Shown here: piece after piece, positions 23,520 to 34,695 of the stretch
How positions within the stretch are numbered: position 1 is the first letter of the stretch
Layout of the letters: each line of letters begins with the position of its first letter
Source of the DNA: Fragilariopsis cylindrus CCMP1102
Taxonomy: Eukaryota > Bacillariophyta > Bacillariophyceae > Bacillariales > Bacillariaceae
Assembly: GCA_900095095.1 (NCBI GenBank)
Contig: FMBT01000293.1
Coordinates: forward strand, 620,001-684,000
DNA length: 64,000 bases
Direction: 5' to 3'
Notes under the pieces: generated by a model
Told to the model about the DNA's origin: nothing
Databases searched by the model: none
The model's input: the letters and a program-made list of their open reading frames with translations, nothing else
Made by a program: the position numbers and the translations under genes

Positions 23520-24108
23520 TTAACAGGATTCCTGTTATAAGGAATTTTGCCGTATTTTACGCGTGTTAAATACACGCGTTAATTTTGCATCTAAAAAAGA
23601 AAAAAAAAATGAAAAACTTTGGAAGCTGATAATAATATAAATAATGGTCGAAATTAGAGGTGATTTCACGCATGACAGAATCGAACCAAAGCCTGTCTGC
23701 TAAACCCGGTGGGGCATTGCCAACTCAACCACATCAGTGGCTACGTTGATTCGTACATATATCTATTTATTATGAGTATATATATTTTTAAAAAATCGCG
23801 CAGAAAACCACTTAGAATATTCCACACGCTTTTACTAGTGCCTGGTTCAATCCCTGCACCTCTTCGCGAATTTTCCCAGGTGGCTCTTCCATAATTAATT
23901 TTTACGGGCTTATTACAGTGTAGGTGCGGCCCATACAAAGCAAACGGGACTTCTATTGAGTATATAAAAAGACACGTGCCCTAATTCGGAGACGCGCTGT
24001 GTCTCAATAGGGGGGTGTAGGTCCGATTTTTGAGGGAAATATGCCCCCACAAAAAATTGACCCCAAAAAGTGGCGCCAACCTTGGCGCCATAACAGGAAT
24101 CCTGTTAA
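23520..24108. mobile_element. MITE-like element 2 with TTAA ends
   Basis: The left end TTAACAGGATTCCTGTTAT and the right end ATAACAGGAATCCTGTTAA are exact inverted copies (19 bp), 589 bp end to end. If the outer TTAA on each side is the target duplication, the true termini begin CAGGATTCCTG, and TTAA choice would suit the piggyBac-like class. Each end is also nearly palindromic. Inside are a hairpin around 23558-23582 (ACGCGTGT/ACACGCGT arms) and another at about 24072-24090 (GGCGCC arms). There is no coding frame. Confidence 0.65.
23676..23757 (-). other. tRNA-like segment (possible SINE head)
   Basis: On the minus strand TGGTTGAGTTGG fits the A box, and about 50 bases later GGTTCGATTCT fits the B box of RNA polymerase III promoters, with spacing as in a tRNA. 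The arms do not pair well, so it is not a working tRNA. It lies inside MITE-like element 2. It could be a tRNA-derived SINE head or a captured tRNA relic. Confidence 0.4.
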
Positions 24109-25040
24109 CTTGGTAACAAGCTTCTAAGTGGTAACATACATGACTACAACTATTAACATCACCATAGTGCCTAACTATGATACAATGACTGCTTCACTTG
24201 GTCATCATTCACCTAATAAAAAGTGACCCAAAGGACTATATTTTCACCAAAATTGTCCAGACTTTATCACAGAACTTATCAGCCCTACATAATTCAGATA
24301 CTGATAATTCTCAGCAGGTTTTATATGGTCATACCTGGATTGTGATGTCACAGACTGAATGGCTCAAGGCCAAATGACCGGATACACCCCAATCCAATGA
24401 TACCATTGGCATAAACTTGGGTAGAGCAAGATCTGAAGTATCTGGGTTAAGGTGCAACAGACAACGAAGTCCAGCTGTCAAAAAGTTGGTTGCTGATGCT
24501 GATGATGAGGAGCCGAGCAAGTTCTCCCACATTATGTGCGCATGCAAATTATGCCCATTACTTCTGTTGAAGTGTGTATTGGATTGTATAGCTGAATTAA
24601 CGTTCTGTTTGTTCTTACTGATGGTATTGCCTCAAACTACAAGTAATAGAATCATTCTCTGAAGGCTAAACTATAAAATGTTGGCATTGCCTACCTTTGC
24701 TACATAGTACAGTAAATTTCCGGATAACGCATCCAACAAGTATGGTACTTTGCTCTTGGCCTAAGCCTATTTAATCATTAGCTTTAGCTGAAACAAGTAT
24801 GTAGATATAAATGGCAGAGTCAATACAATTGATCATAAATAACAAGACAAACTATCATATTAAGCATCTATACAGATGAATAAGAAGAGCTGATTTAAAA
24901 AATATGGCACATAAAACAGGGAATTGTAGCTACATGGAGCCGTAATAATAGCAACCTTTCATTATAACATTCTTGTAACAATTAGATAAGGATGTAGGCC
25001 CTACCGTACGTTAATATCCTGATGAAGGCATGAATTTCTC

Positions 25041-26798
25041 TCATAGTTCTTGGCTGAAGTAGTCGTTCAAATCGGGAATACCACAGGAGTCTTGGAGGTA
25101 GCCACTCACCTACGAGACAAGTCGAATACGTCGTGTGTGATGAAAAATGAAATTGAGAGGATTTGAACTATGAAGTGAGTTACAATAATCAATACAGAAC
25201 AAAGCAGTCAAAAAAATGCAAAACAAAACAATCAATAATTAAGATAATTACCATTAGTTGACCTGTGGAATAGAAGATTAGATTGTAGATGAATGTGGAA
25301 TTATATAGACGGTTAGATTGAAAATTGAATCAAGTATAGTCGGAAATATTCAACGCAGAACATTACCACCTAGTAATGACATGCGGAGCGAGAACTAAAG
25401 AATCTCAAAACTTACCCCAAGCCTGACTGAGAGCTGGGCCTCCACGGTTCTGACAGAGCTTGATCTTTTTCTGGAGATCGTTGTACCGTCGTCCACTTCT
25501 GCCATACTCCTTGGCTTGATTGGGGCCTGGTGGTGGGATAATTGTCAGTTCGTTTAGCCCTACCGCTTGGTTGAGCAACACAAAGAATTCATTCAATGCT
25601 ATTCTTCCTTCATTGCAGTAATAACCATGATTTTAGCATAATAATGATTATTTGTATGACATATCAAGATGGAAAATTAACGTACGACGTGGGTGAGAAC
25701 GTGAATTAGAAGAAGTACAAGAGCAACTGTCAGTATCGGTAGTAGCTACCAAAATAATATCTCCTTTCCTTGTCTATCATCTCTACATACCTTCATTCCA
25801 ACCTTTTGTTGCTAAAGTGATCGACTTCGGATCTATCTCTACGGGCAAATCTCGACGATATCCTTGAGTGGCCTTTCTTATGGTATCCATAGCTTTTTCA
25901 AACTTAAATTGGGCATCCTAAGAACATAACGATAAATATTTTAGAATCTGGATTAAAAAGTATAGATGAATTTGTAGAAATTCAAGAAACTTACCCTCAT
26001 TTCTTCGGAAGTGTCTGGCGGGAAGCTAAGAAGCAAAATTCTCATAGGATTTATAAAATCCCTTTCTATCAACAAAATAGTGAGAAAGGAAAATATTTTT
26101 AGAAAAATTCGAAACTTCAGTACTTTTTGTTGCGAATTAAGATATTAATAACTTACCAATTTTAGATGGCTGCCCTTGTCCGTTGTTATTGTTAACGCTG
26201 AACAGTTGGCTTACGTCCCCCCACTGATCTATATCGGCAATCATGCTTTGCAAAGAGAATACGTAGTAATCCGCGGCGATTTTTAAGGGCACCCTGTGAT
26301 GATAATGAAACAACCATGACAAAAACAAAGTACAAAATTGCATTAGTATAACAGGTCAAATTAGGACCATTGTCGATGTCTTGTTGGGTGTTATAAGTGT
26401 TCATGATATTATAACAATGCCGTATCGTGAGGGCTTCAACGCGCTTTACCTGTACTGTACATAAGACTGAACGGCCCCTTTCGGTAGATCAGAGAAATTA
26501 TCATCTGTAATAGAAGCCATGCTGGCAGAGGACTTTTCTGGAAAGATACAATACCCAACGCAGCAGCCGTGGTTCCAACAGACGTTTTCAAAACAGAATT
26601 CATAAAGGAACGTCGATCATTGTTGTCGCCGCTGTCGTCAAAGACGCCTCTCCGCGATGATACGGCCACAATGTTACTACTCGATGCTTCTTGTCTCGTG
26701 AACGAGCTTGGGGAGAATCCTAGTACATGTAGAGTTCTTATGTTGGTGATAACCGAGAGGAACAAGCAGGTAATTTTAATCTTCATGTTAATGTTCAT
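25041..26798 (-). CDS. Thylakoid-lumen helical protein, twin-arginine leader
   Basis: Seven exons: 26798-26450, 26293-26157, 26065-25995, 25917-25791, 25598-25416, 25262-25252 (11 nt) and 25109-25041; all junctions are GT-AG and in phase, about 315 residues. The N-terminus has a signal peptide ending VLGF, then DRRSFMNSVLKTSVGTTAAA, a twin-arginine lumen leader ending near PLPA. The mature part is mostly helical: LKIAADYYVFSLQSMIADID, then INPMRILLLSFPPDTSEEM, ATQGYRRDLPVEIDP, then QNRGGPALSQAWGQLMVSGY and DSCGIPDLNDYF with a conserved Cys. The style recalls extrinsic photosystem II proteins of the PsbQ/Psb31 type, but I cannot assign it. The leader and mature part are in different phases, meeting near 26520, as if one base were missing. 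Confidence 0.7.
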
Positions 26799-27386
26799 CG
26801 TGATTTGCTTGAGTTTGTGAAGTCTGTTTTTGGATCTCCCGTACAGTTTAATATAATAACAGGGTATCCTTTAGGTAAGTTAATGTTGTGATGATTCGGA
26901 TTCATGATTAATTCATTCATGCATTCGATATTCGATTGATGTCTTGTAACGTTGGTCCTCATGTGCAAAATAAAAGTACAAAAATGAACAAACAAACAAA
27001 ATAGAAAATCTCAAAACGTACGCGCCACGTTTTTTAAAATCTTAAAAAATAATAACTTATGATACGACTCGACTCGACTCGACTCCCCCTCGACTCACTC
27101 GAACTACTGTACGATTTCAAGATCGACCGGCCCTGTTTAAATTTTCAAATAACTTCCGCTGCTTTGACAATAAGTTTGAAAGTGATTTTAAGTTTAAGAA
27201 TTACTTAACTAAACAATCGAGCATACTTAATACATACATGTATCATACTGTACATCTTCTCATTCGTGACGACAATTGCAATACAATAGACGGCAATGCA
27301 ATACAGAATTCAATGTATTGTGCTCAATGATATACTGCACGACGTAGCCTACAACGAGACTCACCATTACCATACCGCACAGTAGC
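26799..27386. other. Divergent intergenic region
   Basis: Lies between the lumen-protein gene (-) and the F-box/cyclin gene (+). It has a short GACTC tandem repeat at about 27065-27085 and CTACTGTAC/ACTGTACA strings at about 27105 and 27247. No gene was seen. Confidence 0.4.
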
Positions 27387-29001
27387 ATGTCACTCCTTTC
27401 GGCTGACATTCTTCATCAAGTATTTAAATTTTTCGTTTCACAAAAAAATAATACGGTTGATGGAGAATCTCTCATCAATTTAACTCAAGTGTGCAAGCAA
27501 TGGAAGACTGTTGTTGATTCAAAATCTTTGTGGGCCACTCCAGCCGCTGGGAGCGTACATGATACTGATACTAATTGTTGTTTGTATTCGGTCTATCGGT
27601 CACTTCAAATTAAAGAAGAAACTGATTCTATATCCAATGGAAAATCTCTGCATGCAAGTTTAATTGGGTTTGTCAAGATAAAGTGTTACGGCGGGAAGTA
27701 TCCCGAATTGTACTTCTTTGTTCGGGAACGTGCGACCGGCCATAAATTACTGCTATCAATCAATAGGGATGGACAAAAACGTCGAAGTCTCATACGAGAA
27801 CTATACGTAAATCACTTTAAGCTAAAGGATAGGTTTCTTCTTAAAGAAGGCATATCAATTTGGAAAGGTAGAGTGGTTCAATACTATCCCCTTAGGACCG
27901 ATGTGGAAGCTAAGTCGATGATAGATCAAATATCAGCAAAAAGACAACGCTCGTCTCAGAACTGCGAAGCTTTTATAATCCAACCTAGTAATAGTTTTAA
28001 TCTTGTGAGTCACCTTATTAATCTTGAAGGGGTATGGGGTATGGATTATGGGAGGTTTCATATTCAAGGTAGACAACACGTTGTAGACTGGATGGCTGAA
28101 ATTGCTGAATGTTTCGACTTGGAAGATCGTATTATATTCCAGGCCATGCTTCTTTTTGACCGTTTTATTACATCGAATGATTTGGTGAGTTGATCTATTT
28201 ATTCCTTCTGTCGTTTGTATCCTTTTATATATATATATAACTTTTTACGCCACTCACAAGAATCTTTTAACTCACGGTAATTTCAATGGCAGAAAGTGAG
28301 TAGCAAGCATTATCAGCTTGTCGCTGGATCATGTTTCTTGGTCGCCTCAAAGTGTAACAAGTCGTCTATTACGGAAAAGGATATCTCGTTTTGTTGTGAC
28401 AATCTATTTTCCACCAGTCAAATCCTAGCTACAGAAACAGAAATATTAAAGCAATTGAACTGGAAACTGGTAAGTCGATCTTGACAGAATAGAACGTGAA
28501 CTTCATTCGAAACGGCAACTTTCTCAATATACTACTATGTTTTTAAAAAAATTATATATTCTGGTTTTAAAGGCGTATCCGTCTTCGATTGAGTTTTTTA
28601 CTGCTTTTACGACAATATTGGGTATCGATAAAAACAGTCAATTTTTTTGTCTGGGGTGTTATATTTTAGAGCTGTCTCTTTTCCTCGATACAAATCTCAG
28701 GTATCCACCATCAAAACTTGCGGCATCATCGATCGTCCTGGTAAACTTCTGTTTGCGCAAAGACTCGTTTCGAACCTTACCGGTATGGCCTGAGGAACTT
28801 GAACAAAATTCGGGCTATCAACTTCAAGACAATTTAGTTTCATGCGCTATTCAGTTGTCGAAAGAAATAGAGGATATTCGAATCATTGCGCCTGAACTTA
28901 AAATGGTCCACAAACGGTACAGCAAGCCTTCTCGACACTGCGTAGCAGAAATATATATACCAGTACTAACTTCCACTACTATTCTCACTGCCTACGAGTA
29001 A
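27387..29001 (+). CDS. F-box and cyclin-domain protein (cyclin F-like)
   Basis: Exons 27387-28184, 28293-28469 and 28573-29001 encode about 467 residues. An F-box sits at residues 3-50 (LSADILHQVF..LTQVCKQWKTVV..SLW), for binding SKP1 in an SCF ubiquitin ligase. The middle region (about 80-170) is unassigned. A cyclin box starts at about residue 225: GRQHVVDWMAEIAECFDLED then AMLLFDRFIT, followed by HYQLVAGSCFLVASK in exon 2 and a second cyclin fold (PPSKLAASSIVLVNFC) in exon 3. This domain order is that of cyclin F, which acts in cell-cycle proteolysis. Substrates are unknown. All exons are intact and end in phase 0. Confidence 0.82.
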
Positions 29002-29836
29002 CCAAAATTCGATACGATTTGAACTACACTTAATAAACGATTTTTCTATTACATGCCAGCTTGAATATTTTTTGATCAAGTCATGCACATGTAGGACATA
29101 AGTGGAGTGGTAAATCCCTCTTGGGAATATGCCACAAGTAAAGCAACATTACGTTATTACTTTATGTTAGATCAGAAACTACGCAGAGTTCTTATTTATC
29201 TGGATTTGTGTGGATGTAAATATCTATGTTATAATTTCTTAAATATATGTCAATGTTTGTTTCTCATCGCCCGCTCCTGAATTCAAATAATGGTTATCAT
29301 TGTTGAGTCATCGTCATCATCATCACTGTCGTCCTTCTCTCCCACCCGGCCTCAAACCGTTGTTGTTGCGCACAAGCACTCTCTGCTTTAATCAGAGACT
29401 TACTTGCGTTGTTATTGTAATGGTTGTTGTTGATTGTCAGTATCATCAGTCTCACTATTAAATCGGGATTAAAAACTAATAAGTAAAAGCGAAAAACAAT
29501 TCTTGTGTTTTCTCTTTCCCTCAAATCTTCACCACCCCGAAATCAACAAAATCCTGTACTGTATCATCATCGTTGCCACGGGGAACCGGGAGTTGTGCCT
29601 GGCCCTGTTTTGCATTCGCTTTCAATAGACTTCAAGATTTTTTAATTTCGTCTTTTGACAGCTTCAAAGCTTCAATCATCATCTTTAAATCTTCAATTAT
29701 GAAATTTCATAACTGTTTTAAAATCGGCTGTCAAAATCAATATTCAATACACTAGTATTAAATTCCCTTTTTTATGCATTTAACCTACTTTAAACTGCGC
29801 TGGGTCGTTTTAAGTCATTGATAAGGCCGAAACACA
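29002..29836. other. Intergenic region
   Basis: Between two genes on the + strand. It has T- and CAT-rich patches near 29300-29330 and a CTGTACTGTAT string near 29560. No gene was recognised. Confidence 0.4.
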
Positions 29837-32800
29837 ATGAATCCAACGTCGCTGGTACTATGCTTATTGACTATATTTGCTCCTAAATGGTGGAGATTCG
29901 AAAATAATGATGAACTCGGATTATTCGTTGCGCAAGGATTCACTTCGCAATCTGTGATTTCTTCATTGCCTCTTTTATCGAAATTTTCAGAAACGAAATC
30001 TCCGCGTCGTCGACCGTATGGTTACTATGCTACAACCAAGGATGAGCAAAAATTATTGCTAAATGACAAATCGATCAACGGAGAAGTCGGATCAAAAGAA
30101 AATGTTAATGATGATGATGATATCAATACAACTGACGGTAATTCCACGACGACGAAGACGACGACGAACGAATCTTCTCTTTCGACTAATTTGATGGCTA
30201 CAGATTTTAATACCTCAATGGCAGAAATTTTCGACGAAATAAGTCAACGCATCAGTGATGGTTCCACCGAAATTTTGCAAAATATTACAACTGTCTTCGA
30301 TGAACAGTTGGCACAATTACCCGACTCAAAAGCTCAAGAATTGACAGAGTATATTGGTGGATTGGCAAATAGTATTCAGAAAGCTCAACAGGAAGAAGTA
30401 CAACGGCAAATGGACGAGCTTGAAAAATTATTTGTGAGTCCACTCGAACGGGTAGCGTTTTCTGATGCCCCTCTCTTCGAATTGAACGATAAAAAACAGC
30501 AACAGGCAAAGTTCGCAATCGATACTATTCAGACAGAAAATGATCTTGTTTTGTCAGGAGCTAATTCGACTATCAAAAAGAGTGCTCGTATGAGGACAAG
30601 TAAATTATTAGAGAATCTGAATATCGCACCATTATACTACTCAGTCGCTCTATTTTATCGCTGGGCCAGTAAGTCCAAAGAGACACTCGCGTACCCGTCT
30701 ATTTATCTTCTTTCGGCATACAAAGAACTAGCGAATATTATTAAAACTCGAGGAGGACCGAGGCGACGTCGAAGAAAAAAAAAGGGAGAGACAACAGACG
30801 AAGATTACCTCAAGGATGCTGAAGCGTTCCAATCGGGCTGGAAACGCACAGGAGAAATTGCAGCGAAGGGACCGTATGCAAAAAAATGGGCCATTTTAAG
30901 ACGATCAGCTGAAGTTTGGGCCTATTTTTCTTCGTTTTACTTAAAAGATCGACGGATATGCAAAAAGTACAATAGTGGACAATGGACAGAAGAGAAATTT
31001 ACAGCAGAGCGATCGAAGTTGGGGGCAGAAGTAACTCAAAATTTGCTACGGTTAGGGCCCACATTCATTAAAGTACGTGATGACAATTTCATTTATATAT
31101 GGAAATTTGAGACTGGTTAGCTTACAAAATTCAAATTTCTCTCTTTTTCTTTTTTTCATTGAAGGTTGGTCAGTTATTTTCCACGAGAATCGATATTGTT
31201 CCCAAGGAATATATCGAGCAATTGAAATTACTGCAAGATGACGTTCCATCGTTTTCTGGAGACGTAGCCGTTGAAATTATCGAAGAACAGTTGGGAAAAC
31301 CTATTGGCGAAATTTACGATACATTCGAAAAGAAGGCCCTTGCAGGTGCTTCCCTGGGTCAGGTTCACAAGGCAACGAAAGGAGATTTAACTTTTGCTGT
31401 AAAAGTCCAACGAAAATACCTTCAGGATCTATTCGAAGTGGACCTGGGTCAATTGAAACAGCTTGCAGTTTTCGCTGATGCGTTGGACGTTACATCGGAG
31501 GGTGGTTTATTCGATAAAAATACTCAAAGAGATTGGCTAAGTGTTTACAAAGAGAACAAACGATTATTGTACGAGGAGATTGATTATGTCAATGAGCTGA
31601 ATGGTTGTGAAAAGTTTCGGTGAGTTTTCCAACAATATTTTTTAGCATCTCAATTAATGAATTGCATGGTCATTTTGCTGGAAGATATTTATTTCTGTAC
31701 CATACCATACCTTACCTTTTCTCTTCATTCTAATTCCCCTTAGCAAAAATTTTGACAGCCCGAAGTTTCGACATATCCGTGTTCCCAAGACATACCCAGA
31801 ATATTCCAGTAGCAAGGTATTAACGATGGAGTATGCGCCAGGCGTCAAAATAACCGATCTTGAAGGAATAGCTGAGTTGGGACTAGATCCTATTGACATA
31901 AGCACCAAATCCGCAGAGGCATTTCTCGAACAACTCTGTAGGCATGGGTTCTTTCATTGTGATCCACATCCCGGGAATATTTCAGTTGAAAAAGGTCCCG
32001 ACGGAAAGGCAAGGTTGATTTTTTACGATTTTGGTATGATGGATTCCTTCGGTGCAATTGAAAGAAAGGGCTTCGTAGATTTTATGTTCGCTGTATACTA
32101 CGACTCTAATGTGAAAGATGCCTGCGACGCATTGGAGCAAATGGGAATGCTTCGAACTGGGCCCGATTTGGATCGTGTTGCAATTGAACGTGTAGGTCAA
32201 GACTTCATTGATCGATTCCAGAGCACTCTAACGCGCGATGAAACTTGGGAAAATGATTTGTCTGAAGAAGAGCAAAAGAGAATTGTCCGTGTACGCCGAT
32301 CCAAGTTGGGAGAAGAGTTTCTGTCACTGAATCGGGACTCCCCCTTTATATTTCCTCCAACCTGGACTTTTGTGCTGAGAGCGTTTTTCACTTTAGATGG
32401 GATTGGTAAAACTTTGAACCCGAGGTATGATTTAACAAGGATTATGTTACCCTATTTGAAGGAATTGATCGACCTGAAGGATGGAAATGCACTAAAAACT
32501 ACGTTGTTGCGTATTGGCAAACGTGTAGGCCTTCGGCCGGAGGATATCAACCAGGTCGTGACTCAACCACGGCGAGTCGCACAAACACAGGATGTCATTG
32601 GTCGTCTCGAAAAAGGCGATTTCAAACTTCGTGTGAGGGCGCTTGAAGTCGAACGACAAAACGAGAAAAGCAGTCTCATCTTGCGAAATAGCTACGAAGT
32701 CATTTTTCTCGGTGTGCTGCTCCAAACCGGAATCAGTTTGCTGACAGTTGGCAGTGGTCTCAAAGGAGCACGTCCTTTAGGCAGACTGCTTTTGGGGGCT

Positions 32801-32890
32801 GCAACGGTGCTGACTGTACGGGCCCCCTTCAATCTATTTAATGTCCGAAAACTGAATAAATACTATGAAAAGTATGACATGAAATCATAG
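29837..32890 (+). CDS. ABC1/ADCK-type atypical kinase, plastid-targeted
   Basis: Exons 29837-31072, 31165-31619 and 31744-32890 encode about 945 residues. The N-terminus has a hydrophobic signal and a QGFTSQS junction, consistent with plastid entry, then an acidic linker. The kinase core has all ABC1 landmarks: [11 protein letters not shown] (KxGQ motif, across the first splice), [12 protein letters not shown] (Ala-rich loop), FAVKVQRKY (ATP-binding Lys), [23 protein letters not shown] (catalytic loop) and FYDFGMMD (DFG). Two hydrophobic helices close the protein. Plastid ABC1 kinases act at plastoglobules and thylakoids in prenylquinone and stress metabolism; the substrate here is not known. 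The frame is intact over 2.8 kb. Confidence 0.92.
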
Positions 32891-33027
32891 GAAATCATGT
32901 TATGCAATCACAGGTTTTTACTAAGTAACAGCGCTATTTTACTTATTCACTTGAGGACTTCATAATTAGATCATGATAATATTTGCATTCTCTATCCTCT
33001 CTCATTAGCTCTACAAACTATAAGAGA

Positions 33028-33055
33028 TCACACACACACACACACACACACACAC
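33028..33055. repeat. (CA)n microsatellite
   Basis: About 14 CA units, 40-odd bases past the ABC1K 3' region. Confidence 0.9.
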
Positions 33056-34191
33056 TCCTCTTGTAATATGGTGTCATCAGTCTGTACCAGGAACAATATG
33101 CTTCCATTTTCTGCTCAATTCCTACCGGAATTGGATACTGCTGTTGCTAATAAACTAGGTATCCGGTACAAGATCTACCCAGTTGGTATAAAGTATGATC
33201 AATCAATTGAAAAATCAAAAAGCCAGCATGCGAAGATATATAATGCAGAAGCCAAAGATTCAGCCAACAGAAGCATACTTTACTGTTGAGAGTTTGTCTC
33301 TGTGGCTGGTGGTTACTTCTTTACCTCAGTTTCAAAGGAGGGATTTTGTTCTTCCATTCAAGCATCAAAAGTTTAAAGTTCACACACATCATTATTGTGT
33401 TTTCCAATCTATAAAGAAATAGAAAACATATCAGCGGAATTGAAGAGATCAAGTTTTATAGTCTAACACAAGTAGTAAAAGTCACTCACTACATCAGCTA
33501 TTTTAGCTCCTGCTAGGTTTAATTTAACTGATACATACATTAAACTTTTTAGTTCCAACAACATCCATATCTTTACTATGGCTTTAAGAAAAATCCCAGT
33601 AGTCATTACTCATTTCAGAGTACATCAGACAGTATTAGATTAATGGAATGATAGTAGAAGAGCAAAGCAAAGTGTGCCAGAGCGCTACAGAACAGATTAT
33701 TGCTTCATTTAGTTATACTCAAATGACAAATGATAATATGGATGTCAAAAGTGCAATTAATTTTCTTCTATCCTCAAATGACAAATTAAGAATACAGAAA
33801 CTTGATACACTTCACATCTATTCAATTTGTAAATGAATACAACAATTACTGCGAATTGGTTGTAGCTGCCTAATTAACAGACAAGCACTTCTGCCTTACC
33901 TAAATTGTTAGATCTCTAAGCGGTGTGATAGGTTGATCAGCTGGCCTGTAAAATACAGGTGATTAATTAGAATTTTTTTGCTCTCTTCTTTAAGTTTGCC
34001 GACGCGCGGAAGTAGAAGAATCAATTCATGCATGGTCGATGCAAACAAAGGACGAACAAACACGCTCTTTAGCAACGTTGAACGTCGTAGGACCTAGCAG
34101 CACTGTATCAACAATACCGTACAGTACAACCAAAACGAGGACAATATTATATCCCCATACCAATGCTTCTACTTGGTAATTTGCAAAAGGG

Positions 34192-34237
<46 letters not shown>
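34192..34237. repeat. (CA)n microsatellite upstream of SNARE gene
   Basis: About 23 CA units ending 77 bases before the SNARE start codon, so in its likely 5' leader or promoter. Length variation could affect expression; that is inference. Confidence 0.9.
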
Positions 34238-34241
<4 letters not shown>

Positions 34242-34314
34242 CGAGAAGACGAGACGGAATTTACTGTCGTTGTTGCGCGTCGTTTTTGACGTACAATTGT
34301 AGCTTACAAATAAT

Positions 34315-34695
34315 ATGTCTGCTCCTGGAAGCGGTAATAGTGGTGGGCTCAATAATCGATTCAATTCGTATCAACAATCCCAAAGTGATAAAATTGTTGC
34401 TGAGCAGCAGACAAATAGCCTAAGTGATACAGTTGCCACACAGTACCAGGCAGAAGAAACAGCAAAAAATATACTGAATAAATTGCATGGACAACGACAA
34501 CAAATTCAAGGAGCCAACGATGATGTCTGGGAAACAAGGCAATTGACGGAAGAAACTAAGAGAGAGTTGCATGCCCTACAAGCAAAATATCGAGAGAAGA
34601 AGACCCGGCTAAAGGTCATCATTGCGCTATTGGGATTTCTGGATCTCTTCATGTTTTTTCGACTGCTACGCTGCCGCGGATCTTTCTTCTGTTGA
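34315..34695 (+). CDS. Short tail-anchored SNARE (Qb/Vti1-like)
   Basis: A single exon of 126 residues. After a Gly/Ser/Asn/Gln-rich N-terminus, residues about 45-98 form one heptad-type helix (AKNILNKLHGQRQQIQGAND with a central Gln, then WETRQLTEETKRELHALQAK) followed by a basic YREKKTRLK and a C-terminal membrane helix VIIALLGFLDLFMFFRLLR. This is the layout of a Q-SNARE motif with tail anchor, closest in feel to Vti1/Bos1/Gos1. The usual N-terminal Habc bundle is missing, so the protein is half the normal length. It could be a small SNARE or the last exon of a longer gene, but no upstream exon was seen. Confidence 0.65.
   Translation: MSAPGSGNSGGLNNRFNSYQQSQSDKIVAEQQTNSLSDTVATQYQAEETAKNILNKLHGQRQQIQGANDDVWETRQLTEETKRELHALQAKYREKKTRLKVIIALLGFLDLFMFFRLLRCRGSFFC

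Larger units (their letters stand above)
22148..25040. other. 2.9-kb gene-free region with transposon remnants
   Basis: No coding gene is supported. Two elements with terminal inverted repeats lie in it (22728-23164 and 23520-24108), and the second contains a tRNA-like segment. The rest is AT-rich with repeated TTACTAGTA strings near 22800-22940. Confidence 0.6.
32891..34314. other. Intergenic region with CA repeats
   Basis: Open frames at 33068-33422 and 33648-33836 lack any recognisable feature. Microsatellites are at about 33028-33055 and 34192-34237. A start context for the SNARE gene follows the second. Confidence 0.5.

Noticed and set aside
23676-23757. Functional tRNA gene
   Set aside because: A and B boxes are present but the acceptor and T arms do not pair.
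33068-33836. Short open frames after ABC1K
   Set aside because: Low-complexity AT-rich sequence, no conserved features.
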